This document shows, piece after piece, positions 1-12,500 of a stretch of DNA of 47,809 nt. Position 1 is the stretch's first letter; each line of letters begins with the position of its first letter. Under the pieces are notes generated by a model that made no database searches, was not told the DNA's origin, and saw nothing but the letters and a program-made list of their open reading frames with translations. This stretch comes from Reticulitermes lucifugus (lineage: Eukaryota; Arthropoda; Insecta; Blattodea; Rhinotermitidae), in assembly GCA_026260175.1 (NCBI GenBank), contig JAKCWW010002834.1, positions 1 through 47,809 on the forward strand. The letters run 5' to 3'. Both the position numbers and the translations under genes were made by a program.

Positions 1-24
1 GAGAGAGAGAGAGAGAGAGAGAGA
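1..24. repeat. (GA)12 microsatellite
   Basis: Pure GA dinucleotide run at the window edge, probably continuing outside. Confidence 0.95.
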
Positions 25-3000
25 ATGTGTGAGTGAGTGAACAGATGCATGAGTGAGTGAACAATATGGTATATAATTCTGAAAAACAGAAATTTATTAC
101 AGTCCATTAAAATAAAGCAATATTGCTTTATGCATTTATTACCTACAAAAAGATGGGATTGTATCAGTCCTTATTTTAAAATGAATAGATATGTGGCAGG
201 TTTTGGACTACAACATATGAAAGTGGTAACACTGCACAACCAAATATTCCTGCAGCTTCTTAAATAAGATAAAAAAAATACCACCATCACTGTCCTGAAT
301 AATGCGTAGTTATGTCAACGTTCTGGTCAAACTAAGATTAGTGTCCGTGTTCACAGATTCTGCCACTGGCATTCATCTTGGATCTAGCTACTAACTATCA
401 CATTCATTCATCTCTGATGACTAAATCCATTATTTCCTCCAGCAGAAAAATGGAAACCCGCCACACCAGCGATGTTTCTCCACAAATCAACGTTATGTAA
501 GTTTGCCTGTTCCAACAGCTGAGTTTGACTGCAACTGATGCATTCAAGTGTAAAGACTAGAGAATTGCAAAGTTCAACTGTGTTGAGAAACCTGCACTAA
601 CTTTCTTTACAAGTCAGTCTAAAGAACATTATTTTTAGCAGGCAGTAGAAAGTTCCTTGCGATTAAAATTTCTGCCCATACAGTGTTTAATAAAAACACA
701 CAATTTCAGCATCCTAAACATGTAGATCCCACATCATTTTACACTGTCCAAGTGACAGCCCAAATCTCATTTCTTCTTGCACTATGGCTCAAGCTTTTGC
801 CAAGCTATTTAATTCACAATATTCTTTATCCCCCGAAAGGTAAATCTGAGGATTTTCAGTAATATTTTTCATTAATTGAAGTGGTATATTTACTTTCCTA
901 AAGGAACAATCATTCAGTTTTGTCAGTTTCTCAAAATGTATCTGTGCTATTTTATGGTTGAAAAACTCCTGACAGAAAATTGCTGTAGTACAAGTATATG
1001 AAATATTTCAGTGCATGTAAGATGTGCTATGTCACTACTCAGCACATATCTTAAGGATTACAACCTTTGCATAAAAATGGAAGGGTTGATCGCCCTTTTC
1101 CAATCTAACTCCTATCAACCACAAATTAATTGCATGAAATTATAAAAAAAAGACACTTTGGTATCAGAAAATAAACTACTGCCATCTGTTGATCGTACAC
1201 ACGACCTACCAGCAGAAGTGTCAAGAATGTCAACAGCAAAGATGTAACCCTCAGCACATAGTCATAACGTGGCAGTATATTCTCAGATGGTGGCAGAAGG
1301 CTTCCAACCATGGGCCATCACAGGAAAATCACAATGTTGAAAGACTTCCAACAGACAATATGAAAGGGTTAATGCAGAAAATCTCTCTAAACAAAGAGTA
1401 CAAACAGAATTCACTTTGTGAACATTTAGAGGCTCTTTGTTATGTCTCTGAATTCATCTTAACTCCTCCAGAGTTATTGTCATTTAAGAAGTACTGCTAT
1501 AACCAATGCATATCCAAACTGCAAGGAACAAAACTGGCAACAATTTTTTTTTTTGCTGTGAAATTTTTCTTTCATTTAAATGTCTGCATAAATAAAGGCA
1601 CTACACCATAAATACACATATCAACATGACCACAGAAACACATACTCTTAACCTCCACACTACATGAGAGTGAGTGTTCAGGTACACACTCTGGCCACTT
1701 TATCCACAGACAAAAAAGCTCTTGGTGACCATTATATAGGGTACAAGCTGGAATGGACATGGTGACAGGAAAAAGAATATTGGCTGTTATCAGAAACTAA
1801 ACCCTTGCAATTCAGATCATAGCCATCCTAGATCTTCATTAAATGCTGCATTCAAATAAATTACTTCAAACAAATGACTGCTCATCCCAGACATAATGAC
1901 AGAATAACACTCATAATAATTCTTGATGTAAATTTTCAGCTTTCCACGGTGCTTTCTCTTCACGTGGTCTTCTTTTGGGTTTTTACACCTGTAGTGTACT
2001 TGGTTTATTCCAGTGATTCGGAGGAATGTACTATCTCCATCTTCAGGGTGACTGAATTTCGTTTGGGTGCACACTGAAGTGACTTGCAGGAAGAAAATTT
2101 ATGAAGGTTTGAGGTAAGAACAAACCAAGTACACTACATGGACTACAGCCCTGAAAGATTACTGTCATTTGCATAATAATTCTAGTTTGTAGCCTCTTGC
2201 TGCTGGTGTCTAAAACCCAATATTTATTCACGACCTTCAGGCATATGAATGTTAATGTACCACTTATCACTAACTCAAGTATAAAATTCCTGCCACATTT
2301 GTTGACTCTGACACATATGTTCAAGATTAATATGTGTGTTTATACACATGCCACTCATTAGGTAGAAATTATGTAACAGAAATGATACAAATAAAAAAGG
2401 AGAAATGAATTTCATAGTGTGGTCAGACTGATGACCTTTCAGGGTGTTATTAACATGCTTCATGCATCCCTATAAGGACTGTGGCTTCTTTCCAGTTACC
2501 AACTAATAATCCACAAGAGTTCTGGCTCATCAGCCGTAAGTTTGGGACATTTGATGGTGAAGAGCATTGTGGTGAGAATTCTGGAGAAATGTGTTACATT
2601 TCACAAAATTTACCTTTTCCTTTTACCTTCCTTATCCTTTTGAAGTTGACAGTCAACTGGACGTTGAAAAACATATTTTAATTGTTCCCAAAGTGTGTAT
2701 GTCCAAGAACACAGTATCTTCCATTTAAATAACAAATTACAACGAATTTTGTATTCTATGCTCTTACACATAACATTACTAACATTTATATTGTTTTTAT
2801 CACACATTCCCAAACTTAATACCCCACACCTTCACTTAGGGTAAAGTCAAAGGTACTCCATTTCCTATGCATCAAAGGCAAAGCTTAACTTCAGCAGCAG
2901 AGATAAGTGGTAAGATTTACAAACTGGCTGCTTCACCCTCGGAGAAAAAGCTTACCATACTTACAGTGTAGGCAGTTTTGTAAGCACCAGAGCTGGGGTA

Positions 3001-3346
3001 TACGGCAAAGAGAAAATCCCTGGCCCTAATGGGAACTGAATCCTGTTCATACAACCAGTCACTTTTTGAGCCAGATTTAAATTAAAAATCACTTGGGAAC
3101 TGGAACATGACCCAAGCCTTTCTGCAGAAACATAAAAAAGAGAAAGGTTCTCAACCAGCATTTATATGCACCCAGCAGGAAGGAATTAGAAACAAAAACT
3201 GTAACTATATAAGACATTTCAAAATTTCAAATACCATAATTGCAGTTGTATCTACAATACTGGTTATAGCTGTACTCCACAATGCTTCGGTTAAGCACTA
3301 GTGACAAGTCATTAAAGCAACTCATGCCCGTATCTATATGCAGCAC
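25..3346 (-). other. fus 3' UTR and downstream flank
   Basis: Region 3' of the fus stop. It contains no ORF I can support. The 3' UTR occupies an unknown part. Repeat-like pieces lie at 1186-1330 and 1930-2140, the latter with a perfect 17-bp inverted repeat. Several TTTATT words (AATAAA on the minus strand) occur, none decisive. Confidence 0.5.
1930..2140. repeat. decayed interspersed repeat with 17-bp perfect inverted repeat
   Basis: TGTAGTGTACTTGGTTT at 1990-2006 is the exact reverse complement of 2122-2138. Between them lies a segment (GGAGGAATGTACTATCTCCATCTTCAGG) that resembles a piece near 5855-5880. The family is unknown to me. Confidence 0.5.
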
Positions 3347-3505
3347 TCACACCATAAACAGTTCTATGTTGCAACTGCCCATGCTGTGATGATTCTTGTC
3401 ATGAAAGGCTCGTTCTGCATCAGCCCGTGTTGGAAAGGAGACAGTTGCCTCACCAGTTGGGTGTCCCTTAACACTACGCTGCAGCTGAATGCACTCCGGG
3501 GTGAG
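3347..3505 (-). CDS. fus: fus exon 8 (terminal): second half of RRM4 and stop
   Basis: After acceptor TGTGTGCTTGCAG the exon reads [20 protein letters not shown], then [20 protein letters not shown] and [12 protein letters not shown], ending at TGA (3349-3347). It begins at phase 0, exactly where exon 7 ends. The pattern ([20 protein letters not shown]) repeats the second half of RRMs 1-3 (GEALVRF, RYIEVY, RYIELF), so it completes a fourth quasi-RRM. SCNIELF replaces the usual RYIELF. It is short and sits 11 kb from the previous exon, so gene finders could easily miss it. The 3' UTR end is not clear: candidate signals are ATTAAA (minus) at 2682-2677 and AATAAA (minus) at 2228-2223. Confidence 0.85.
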   Translation of the reverse strand, partial: LTPECIQLQRSVKGHPTGEATVSFPTRADAERAFHDKNHHSMGSCNIELFMV

Positions 3506-6500
3506 CTGCAAGCACACAACACATGCACATGTTTCATATTTGGATCACCACACTAATCTTTACAAGTACTGTGTCTAGTGTCCCCTGTCACAGATATTAC
3601 AAAACTGAATTTTTCCATCATTAATAGTCTTCAAAGTGTTCCCTTCCCCTGGGTAGGGCATTTCATAATTTTCTGGGAGAATCCTTTCTTAGTTTTCCAA
3701 CATGCTTTTATTTTGTTCAGTTGTTGTGTATAAAATTTGTTACTGGTAAAATTTCATTCCTTATTTTTTAATAATTGATGGGGGGTGTGATCCTCATCCA
3801 TGCTCCTTCTCTTCCATCCTTTGATCTCATATGATTATGTTCATGAATTTTGAATTCTTATATCTTGAGACAAATGATAGTCTCAAAAAGTTGTGCATGT
3901 CTTTCAGGATTATCACACAATTGTTTTTAGGCGCATTCACAAAATTGCGAAAAGTGACTACTAGCGTCGTCGTGTTTGTCTGTCTGTTCACATAAAACAA
4001 CTCTGCTCCCACTGGATGGATTTTCATGAAATTTGATATTTGAGGATCTTTCGAAAATCTGTCAAGAAAATTCAAGTTTAATTAAAATCTGACAAGAATA
4101 ATGGGTACTTTACATGAAGACCTATGTAAATTTATGATAATATCTCACTGAATTCTTTTTAGAATGAGAAATGTTTCAGACAAAAGTTGTAGAGAAAATC
4201 AAAACACACATTTCATATCAGAAAAAATATTTTTCCAAAATTTGTGCCATTTATGAGATAATGTGGAAAAATATGGTAGGGCCAGACAGGCTACACATAA
4301 CAATACAATATGGTGCATGTGCTTTGCATGCCGGATAACTAAGGCAAGAATACAGACACTTACTCAAAATATTTAATACTTATTTGTTTTCCAGAGCAAC
4401 AATGGTTATGCAAACATTCCTCAGTGTTACGTTACACATACATTGCCTGTAGGTAATTTTTTGTACAATATTCATTCTAAGTATGAGGTTTAGAATTTAG
4501 AACTGAATGCAGTCTTAATGCTCATGATATAATAATTATGTAACAGAAATAAAATACAGAAACAGGCTGAAGAAAGCATCAATTGTAAAATGACACAATT
4601 CAGTTACATGTGCAGACCAATCATAGAAGCCTAAAACAGAAGGAAAGACCACGGTCATACAGCTCTACCACTACGAGAACAAATAATAAAACATGAGTAT
4701 GATATACAAGCAGTTGCAGGTAGAACTCACAAAGTCTCCTTGTCTATTGCAGACTTCCTGCACTACAATTCTGAGTGTCTTATGTATGTAACATAAATAC
4801 AAAATCCAACACCAAACTGCAATTTAGCTCCTGAGTTAGAATGCTGGACACTTGCAGACACAGTCACAGGACTGAATCCTAGACAAGTCATATACTTTTA
4901 CTGCCTGAAAACTGTAAATATGCTATAAGTAACCATTAGCTTGCAAGGAAGAGCTTATCAAGTACCAATATTGCGTATGTTCAGTTTTTTAGACAGTGTC
5001 AAAGTTTCACACAATCACAAATCATTGCCACATTTGTAAATGCTGAAATATAACAATGCATACAGCATTTTTAGATATGTCTATATTCCACCTCCATATC
5101 AAATTTCAAATGCCTAGCTTCTGTGGTACATTACTTATCACCATCATATTAAAAACTAAACACAGACTTCATAAACCTTCCACTGTTGTCTCATATTATT
5201 CCTACAAAAAAATTACCTAAATAAAAGTTGCATTTTATCACCTTAAAATATTCAGGACTCATATTAAGTAATGTTAGTTCCACTTTCACACCACAAGTCT
5301 ATCCACCACGCTGTTTTTAAAGATTATAGGACATGACAAAGTACGAAGTTCAGCTGGCCTCTTATTGTACAATGTTTGTACCAATTTTTGTAAAAACTGG
5401 CCCTTTGGTTCAAACATTTAAGTGACAAAACACACACACACACACACACAGCATGGTAATCTCATAAGTTTATTTTCTTTTCTTAAAGAATGGAAAGTAG
5501 GCTTAGAATGAGAATAAATTAATATAGAGGGAAAAGAAAATGAGCGCCAATAAAAAGTGCCTCAAAGAAAACTGACATTTTGTTAATTCTTAATAACACA
5601 GCCATGGATCAGTTTCTTAAGAAAAACAGTCAAATCTACAAAGACATACAGATTTTAAATATTCATTGCAGGCAATCAAAACTTGTAAGATTACATTTGT
5701 TATTTTTGAAATAAACAATGCAAACTTCTGATATTTTTTTCTCTCAATCCCATTTCAATACTGACATTTCTTAATTTTGTATTAAACTGAGATATTTATG
5801 TTCTTCTTAGATGTAACTTCTTACAGTTGGTAAATAAGTACCAACAGTTCAGCGGAACATGTTGCCTCCATCTTCAGAATAGAAGTATGTACCATACCAT
5901 TTCAACACACTTTCTCTGCAAACATCAAGCATGCATTAACTTATTTAACCGGTTTCATGCAAATGCGAAGCATAAGCTAAGAACGCAGTAAGATTAATCT
6001 CCACTTACTGATGTTATGTGTGTTCGGATGGCTGGGGTTCAGATAGTCGATGCTCCACTGCAAAATGTAACGAAAATCATTCGTTAACATTTCCTTATAA
6101 ACAAAATGATAACATCAATAATATTGGAGGCTGAATCATGGGCTGTCATTACACAACAAACTACACACTTAGTGAATATGACCTCCCTGATAAAGCATCA
6201 AGTGAAGTGACATTTTGACTTCTTTAATATTAGTCCATATTACGATCAAATTTGAAAGAAATTTGTCTCCACATTTTTCTGTTAATAACCATCAGAAACC
6301 GATAGATATAGTATAATTTCAAATTGTCATAATGTATTGGCTGATCAGACCTATGGCACATGTTAGGGATTGTGATAAATAAGTATGGAGCATAAGTGGA
6401 AAAGGAAAGAGTATAGGAAAATCAAAGTACTTAGACAGAAAACTATTCCAGTGCTGCTTTGCCTGCCACAAACTCCACACTGCTCCGAGAAAGAATCACA

Positions 6501-9500
6501 TGTTAGATTTTAGAAATACAGTAATCCTTCTCCAACTTCAGAATTCATGTCTGCATGGTTTTTCATCCATATACCAATTATCCAATTGTGACATCAACAT
6601 TTCTTTCTGCTCAGTTTTCTCAAGACAGGTCACAAAGGCAACAGAAGTGTTTAAAATTTTGAAAGTCACAAATGAGACATGTACAGCTGCCATCATACTT
6701 TAAATCATTCCTAAGTTTCTTGTATTTGTCTGTACCTGCCTTTTATCTACCTTCCATTAATTACTATTATTTATGCCAGATATCTGCCTGCCTATTTGAA
6801 GAACACATTGATTTACAGTAATGACTTTCAGGAGGGTGCCTTTGTTCCACGGCAAAACAAACGTAAAAGCTGTACTTCACTTGAACATCCACATTGGCTG
6901 GTAGAAAAATGGGCAGGACACTACTGTTGATGCAAAGTAAAGTATGCATATTTGAGTCTCATGGCATAAATATAACATTGTTGTCTTTGTATACGTTGCA
7001 TCACACATAATCTCTGAGTCGCAACCACAGATCACTGTCATCTGGCATTACTCAATTAGCTATTGAATAAAACATTAGGTTTATTTAGCAGCTGCCTCAA
7101 TGTTATGTTCTATCTCTAATTGAGTCTATGCTGAGGTCAATGCAACCGTGCTTAAGCTCAGGGATTTTGAACATCATATTAATGATGCAAGGACTTGGAA
7201 AATAGCCCTTGCAAGGGCTAACATAGCAAATCATACAGTGTACATACAATTATACTTTAAGAAACAAGACAGACAATGTATGTATAATGTAAGATTTGAG
7301 GTACATTTGCATAACCTTTATTGCCGTGGAAAAGCAATAAGTATTAAATATTATGAATGTGTGTCTGTATTCTTGCCTTACTTATCCCACATGCAAATTG
7401 CATCTTTTCTGTGCCATACATTGTCATCTGTGGCCTGTCTGGCTCTACCATATTTTTCCACATTAGCTCATAAACAGCATGATTTTCATGGTAAAAAAAG
7501 TATTGAAAATAAAATGTGTGTTTTGATTTTCTCTACAACTTTTGTCTGAAACATTTCTCATTTTAAGAAGAATTCAGCGAGATATCATCATAAATGTACA
7601 TAGGTCTTCATATGTACAGTGCCCATTATTCTTGTCGGGTTTTAATGAAACTTGAATTTTCTTGACAGAGTTTCGAAAAATCTTCACATATAAAATTTCA
7701 TGAAACTCCGTCCAGTGGGAGCTCAGTTGTTCCATGCAGACAGACAGACAGACAGACATCATGAATCTAATGGTCGCTTTTCGCAATTTTGCAAACGCGC
7801 CTAAAAACACCAGTAAAGTATGTATTTCTTGCAATTGGGATTGTCTGTCCACAGTCAGATTTGAATGTAGCAACTTCAAATCAGAATCCCATTGACCTAC
7901 AGATCACAAAAGAATAATGCAAATAGCTTCTTCCCCTGTACTTTAGTGACACCTGCACAATACAAATTACTTTGGTGACATATAGCTCAATATACTAAGT
8001 GCACAATTTAAATGAGTATTTGTGCAGCTACAAGAGCTGGAATGGTGCAGTCTGCATAGTGACTAGACTATGGGCTGAACAACCAAGGATTGATGGTTCG
8101 ATTCCTGGCAGGGACAAACAACTTCTCTCCAGAATGTACAAAACAGCTCTGGAGCCCACCCAGTCTCCTGTTTATGAAGTTCCAGGGATACCGCCTCTGG
8201 GGATAAAGCGACCCAAGGGTGAACCTGACCATTCAAGTCCATATAGTGCCAAGGTTAAACATGAGGGATATTATACCGTTACTGATTCCTAAGCCCTAAT
8301 GGAGTGTGTAGATCAATTTTACCTTTACATTTATTTGTGCAAATACCACATATGCAATGAAACAAAGTTATGCTGAGACCACGACTCAGACTGGCACACT
8401 GGACCTTTGCATAAACACTCATCTCCTACTCCCTTGTCTACCAGTCAGTATGAATATTCATATGAAGTGCAGTGTTCACCTTTGTTTTGCCGTGGAACAT
8501 AGTCACACATCTCTGGGAGTAATTAACATAAATTCATACTGGTGTCTGCCAAGCACATATCTTGCACAAATAACTTAATGAATGGAGGGAAGGGAGGGAA
8601 AAGCCACATATGGAAAAATACAAGACAATTATAAATAACTGAAATTATGGTGCCTGTTGTATACTTATATCACTGCCAGTTTCAGACTTCAATTATGAAA
8701 GAGTATGTAATTTACATGTACATATTTACAAACATGGCAATGGTGAAAAACTCTGACCAGTGGAAATTATGCACGGAAGTGAATCACTAAGCAACATAAT
8801 TATTAATGTCTAGTTCTTCCTAGCTTCATTACAAACTAGAGACTGCACCATTTGAAGAAAAATATGTATTGTAAATTCTTCCCAGAAATTTCATTATTGA
8901 CTGGTATCTGAAAACACTCCATATAGTAAAATTCTAGATATGATACTGAACCCCCATGTTTGAAAATTACAATAAATCACAATCAATGCCACCAAAGTTT
9001 ACTAACAGCTTTTACAGAGACTTTATTGCCATAAAGTTTCAGCTGTATGTCATATACTTAAAGCCTGTGCACATCTAGGGCATCTGAGAATACAAGTGCT
9101 ATGCACACTAAATAACTCATCATCTCGAAATCTGTCACCTTTATAAAACCATCAAATGCAACATTTCTAACTAGGCCAGTTACAATCAACCACACACTTG
9201 AAAGCAAATTACTGTTGCATACCCCAAAAACTAAGCACACCAACACCAGACAAAAAAGAGAAATTAATACTCAGTGAAACACCTCTTAAGCTTTGAATTC
9301 TTCAGCCATAACCAAAGCCAGCAACAATTTAGGACATGGGTGTAACAATGTTCCTACTCTTAACAAGGCAATTACAGTCTATATTCTGTACATTTAGACT
9401 TACTATCAATTGCATGTACAAATACCAGATTTATGTTAGTCTGGACTGTATAAAGATCACAGTAATCTGTTAAGAGTGAAATGAATTGTGTGTACTTCAG

Positions 9501-12500
9501 AATTTCATATGCCAAATGGTACTTGCCTGCTGCCAGTAAGAAACAAACCATGGTGCATGGACTCAAAAAATTCTCAATGGGTCTATGCACCACCTACAAA
9601 ATTAGGAGTCAGAAGGAAAATTTTAAAAGGGTGGGGGGCTATACCGTTTTCAGTCAAGTTGTTCAACCTCCAGAAAAGTGACTTCTTAAAAAACACAGGG
9701 GATTTCATTTACTTATTCCTAGTTTACTGCACGACACTTTCAACAGTTCATATTACATAGCATCAATTATTAGAATAATTTTGTGAATAATTAGTTTGAA
9801 AAGATATGGCTGTGCCATAATGTGAGGTAATATCCCAGTATTTTCCTGTAGGAAGTATGGAAAATTGTGAAAAGTCTCAGTAGAAACAGTCGGTTTCCAG
9901 GACAAGATTCAAAGTTCGGACCTCCCAAATATCATTCAACAAATCGTTCAAACTCCTAGGTGTAAATGCAAGAGTAGTACTTAAATATGCACTGAACCAG
10001 AACCCTGACTGTGCAAGGCAACGAGAAGCAGCTTTGGATTGCAATGTTACAAAACATGGAGTAGTGCAAGATGTGAAACACAGCAACTTTTTTTTAAATA
10101 AACAAGACTACACAAATGTTTAATTTTTTATATACATAAATTGTAGTTTAATGTACTGCTTCATGTATAAGATAACAATTTCATGTAATGTGGCCCTTTT
10201 GTGATTTTCTTCATTGAGTTTCACATCAGCTCTCCTTTATTTCACTGATTTTGGTCCTTCAGTTTCTTAGATATTAATTTTTTTACTGACAGCTTACATA
10301 AAAATTTTAAATGCCCAAAAATATTTCTGTTCTCCTCACTTCATGTTGAGACTTTAAATCCATACTGCAATGATCAAGGAGCTACACAGCATAATATTTT
10401 TACTGTTGATTAGCTTGCCTCAGCATATCTTGAAAGTCATGTTCATGCATTGCACATGCAGATCTACACTGCAAAGCTAATCACACCACATACCTCACAC
10501 TTCATAGTGTCCTTGAATTCAGTCACATTGATAATATATTTAAAAACATTTCCAATAACAATTGAAGATGAAAATGATATCTATATTTCATGTCACATTC
10601 AAATTCTCTATATAATAAGCAGCTCTTTGAGAAAAGAGATAAAGTATTACTTGAAATTTAAAAAAAGGTACATTATTTCTGTCCATGCTGTGAAGGCATA
10701 TAGGGGGAGCAGATGTGTAGCTCCACTCATTCTTAACCCTGGCACTATATGGAGGTGAGTGGTCAACACCATGCCCCGGCTGCTTAACCGTTGAGGGAAA
10801 ACTGCAATACCCATTGACTAGGAGGCTGAGTGAGCCCCAGAGTTGGTGTGGACTTTTGCAGCAGAGAGAAATCTCTCGTCTCTGCCAGCATTCGAACCCC
10901 TGACCACCCAGCCTGTTGCATAGTTGCTACCCCGACTGCGCTATGCTGGCTCATACTTCAGTTTATAGTAGTATCTGAATAGTATCTGAACAGAATTAGT
11001 AGTTTTCAAAAAGAAACACAGAATAACAGATGTAACTTTCATTAAGCAGTCATTTCATATGTTCAGTGCCTTCTGCACAGAACACATACCAAAAAAACTA
11101 TGAAAGGTAAAATAAATCCGATGCCTTGCTCTGTGACTGTCGGTACTGTTCAGGTGCATGAAGTCTCATAATTATTATGAAGTGATAAGTGAATACCAAG
11201 AAGAGACAAGTAAGTACTCTCCAGCACACAATAATAGACAAGAACTGAGATTTTAATATTTTTTTAATATTTATGCCAAAGAAAAGACCAGTACTCCTTG
11301 CTACAAAAATAATTTTTGAAGGGAAACCCAATGAACTGCATCATTCTTAAATTGATATAGAATTATCACAGCATTCATTCAAGCTTTGACTGGGGTACGG
11401 TCACCTTATCCCAGATTCAGAAATAGGCTTTACATTACTATTTACACCCTTTAATACTTCCATGAGGTCATAACAACAATACTCCCTCCTGTGTCTGCAG
11501 ATTCTCCAAACAATTAGTATAGACTTACAGAGTTCCTACTCGAAAATATGTAATATTATGGAGACTGTTGTCTTCAGGTATGTCATGCCATGTAACACTG
11601 TACTGACATTTCAGAGGGTCCTGCAGTCTCCATCCCCAGCCCTGATATTGGCAGCAGCAGAAATCTTCGAAATGTCAGTACACTTCCGCCATACTACATG
11701 GTGTAACAAACCAAGAGACAGAAATCTTCACAGTCATGGCTGTGTGAACCTCCAATCTCATTACATAACGTAAGGACATAATTCCGCTCAGGACAGGGAC
11801 AGGTGGCGGGCTCTTGTGAATGCGGTAATGAACCTTCGGGTTCCATAAAATGTGGGGACCTTCTTGACTAGCTGACAACCTGCTAGCTTCTCAAGAAGGA
11901 CTCTGCTCCATGAAGTTAGTTGGTTAGGGACATAATTCCATCTGACAATTGTCACTGGTCACCTGCTCTCATCTCACATAACCTACAATATGTTTGTTAG
12001 ATGCGAGTCAAAGGAAAGCATTTCCAGTGCCTTCTTTAAATACAGTGCGTGAAAACCTAATATTAAATGCAGCATGTTCAAATAAAAGGCACTAACCCTG
12101 GTTCATGGCAAATTGGAAAGTGGTGAGAGCTGCACTGCCAGCTGTCATACAAAATGGTCTAAATGGAGTAGTGGCACAAAAGATAAAGTTAACCCTAGAA
12201 CAAGTCAGAAAGGCCAGAGGGGGAGTAGAGGTACAGATCTCCTCATTCTTTAACCTCAGCACATTATGGGAGTGGGTGGTCAATGCCACGCCCCAGCCAC
12301 TTCATGCCTGGGAAAGAGACCCGGTACCCATTTTACAGGAGGCTGGGTGGGCCCCAGGGCCGGTCTGGATGGTTGCGGAAATTCACGCCCCTACCAGGAT
12401 TCCATCCCCGGGCCGTCCAGCCCATAGAGAGTTGCTTTACCGACTACATTATCCGGGCAAGTGGCGAAAGTTGTCAGATAAAATAATGTCTATGTATTTT

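Noticed and set aside
7148-7549. 133-codon plus frame
   Set aside because: It runs through arm 2 of the inverted repeat pair; arm 1 does not preserve the frame, so it is not a gene.
9877-10086. 69-codon minus frame in a slightly GC-richer patch
   Set aside because: No family resemblance and no splice context; may be an old repeat, but I cannot support it.
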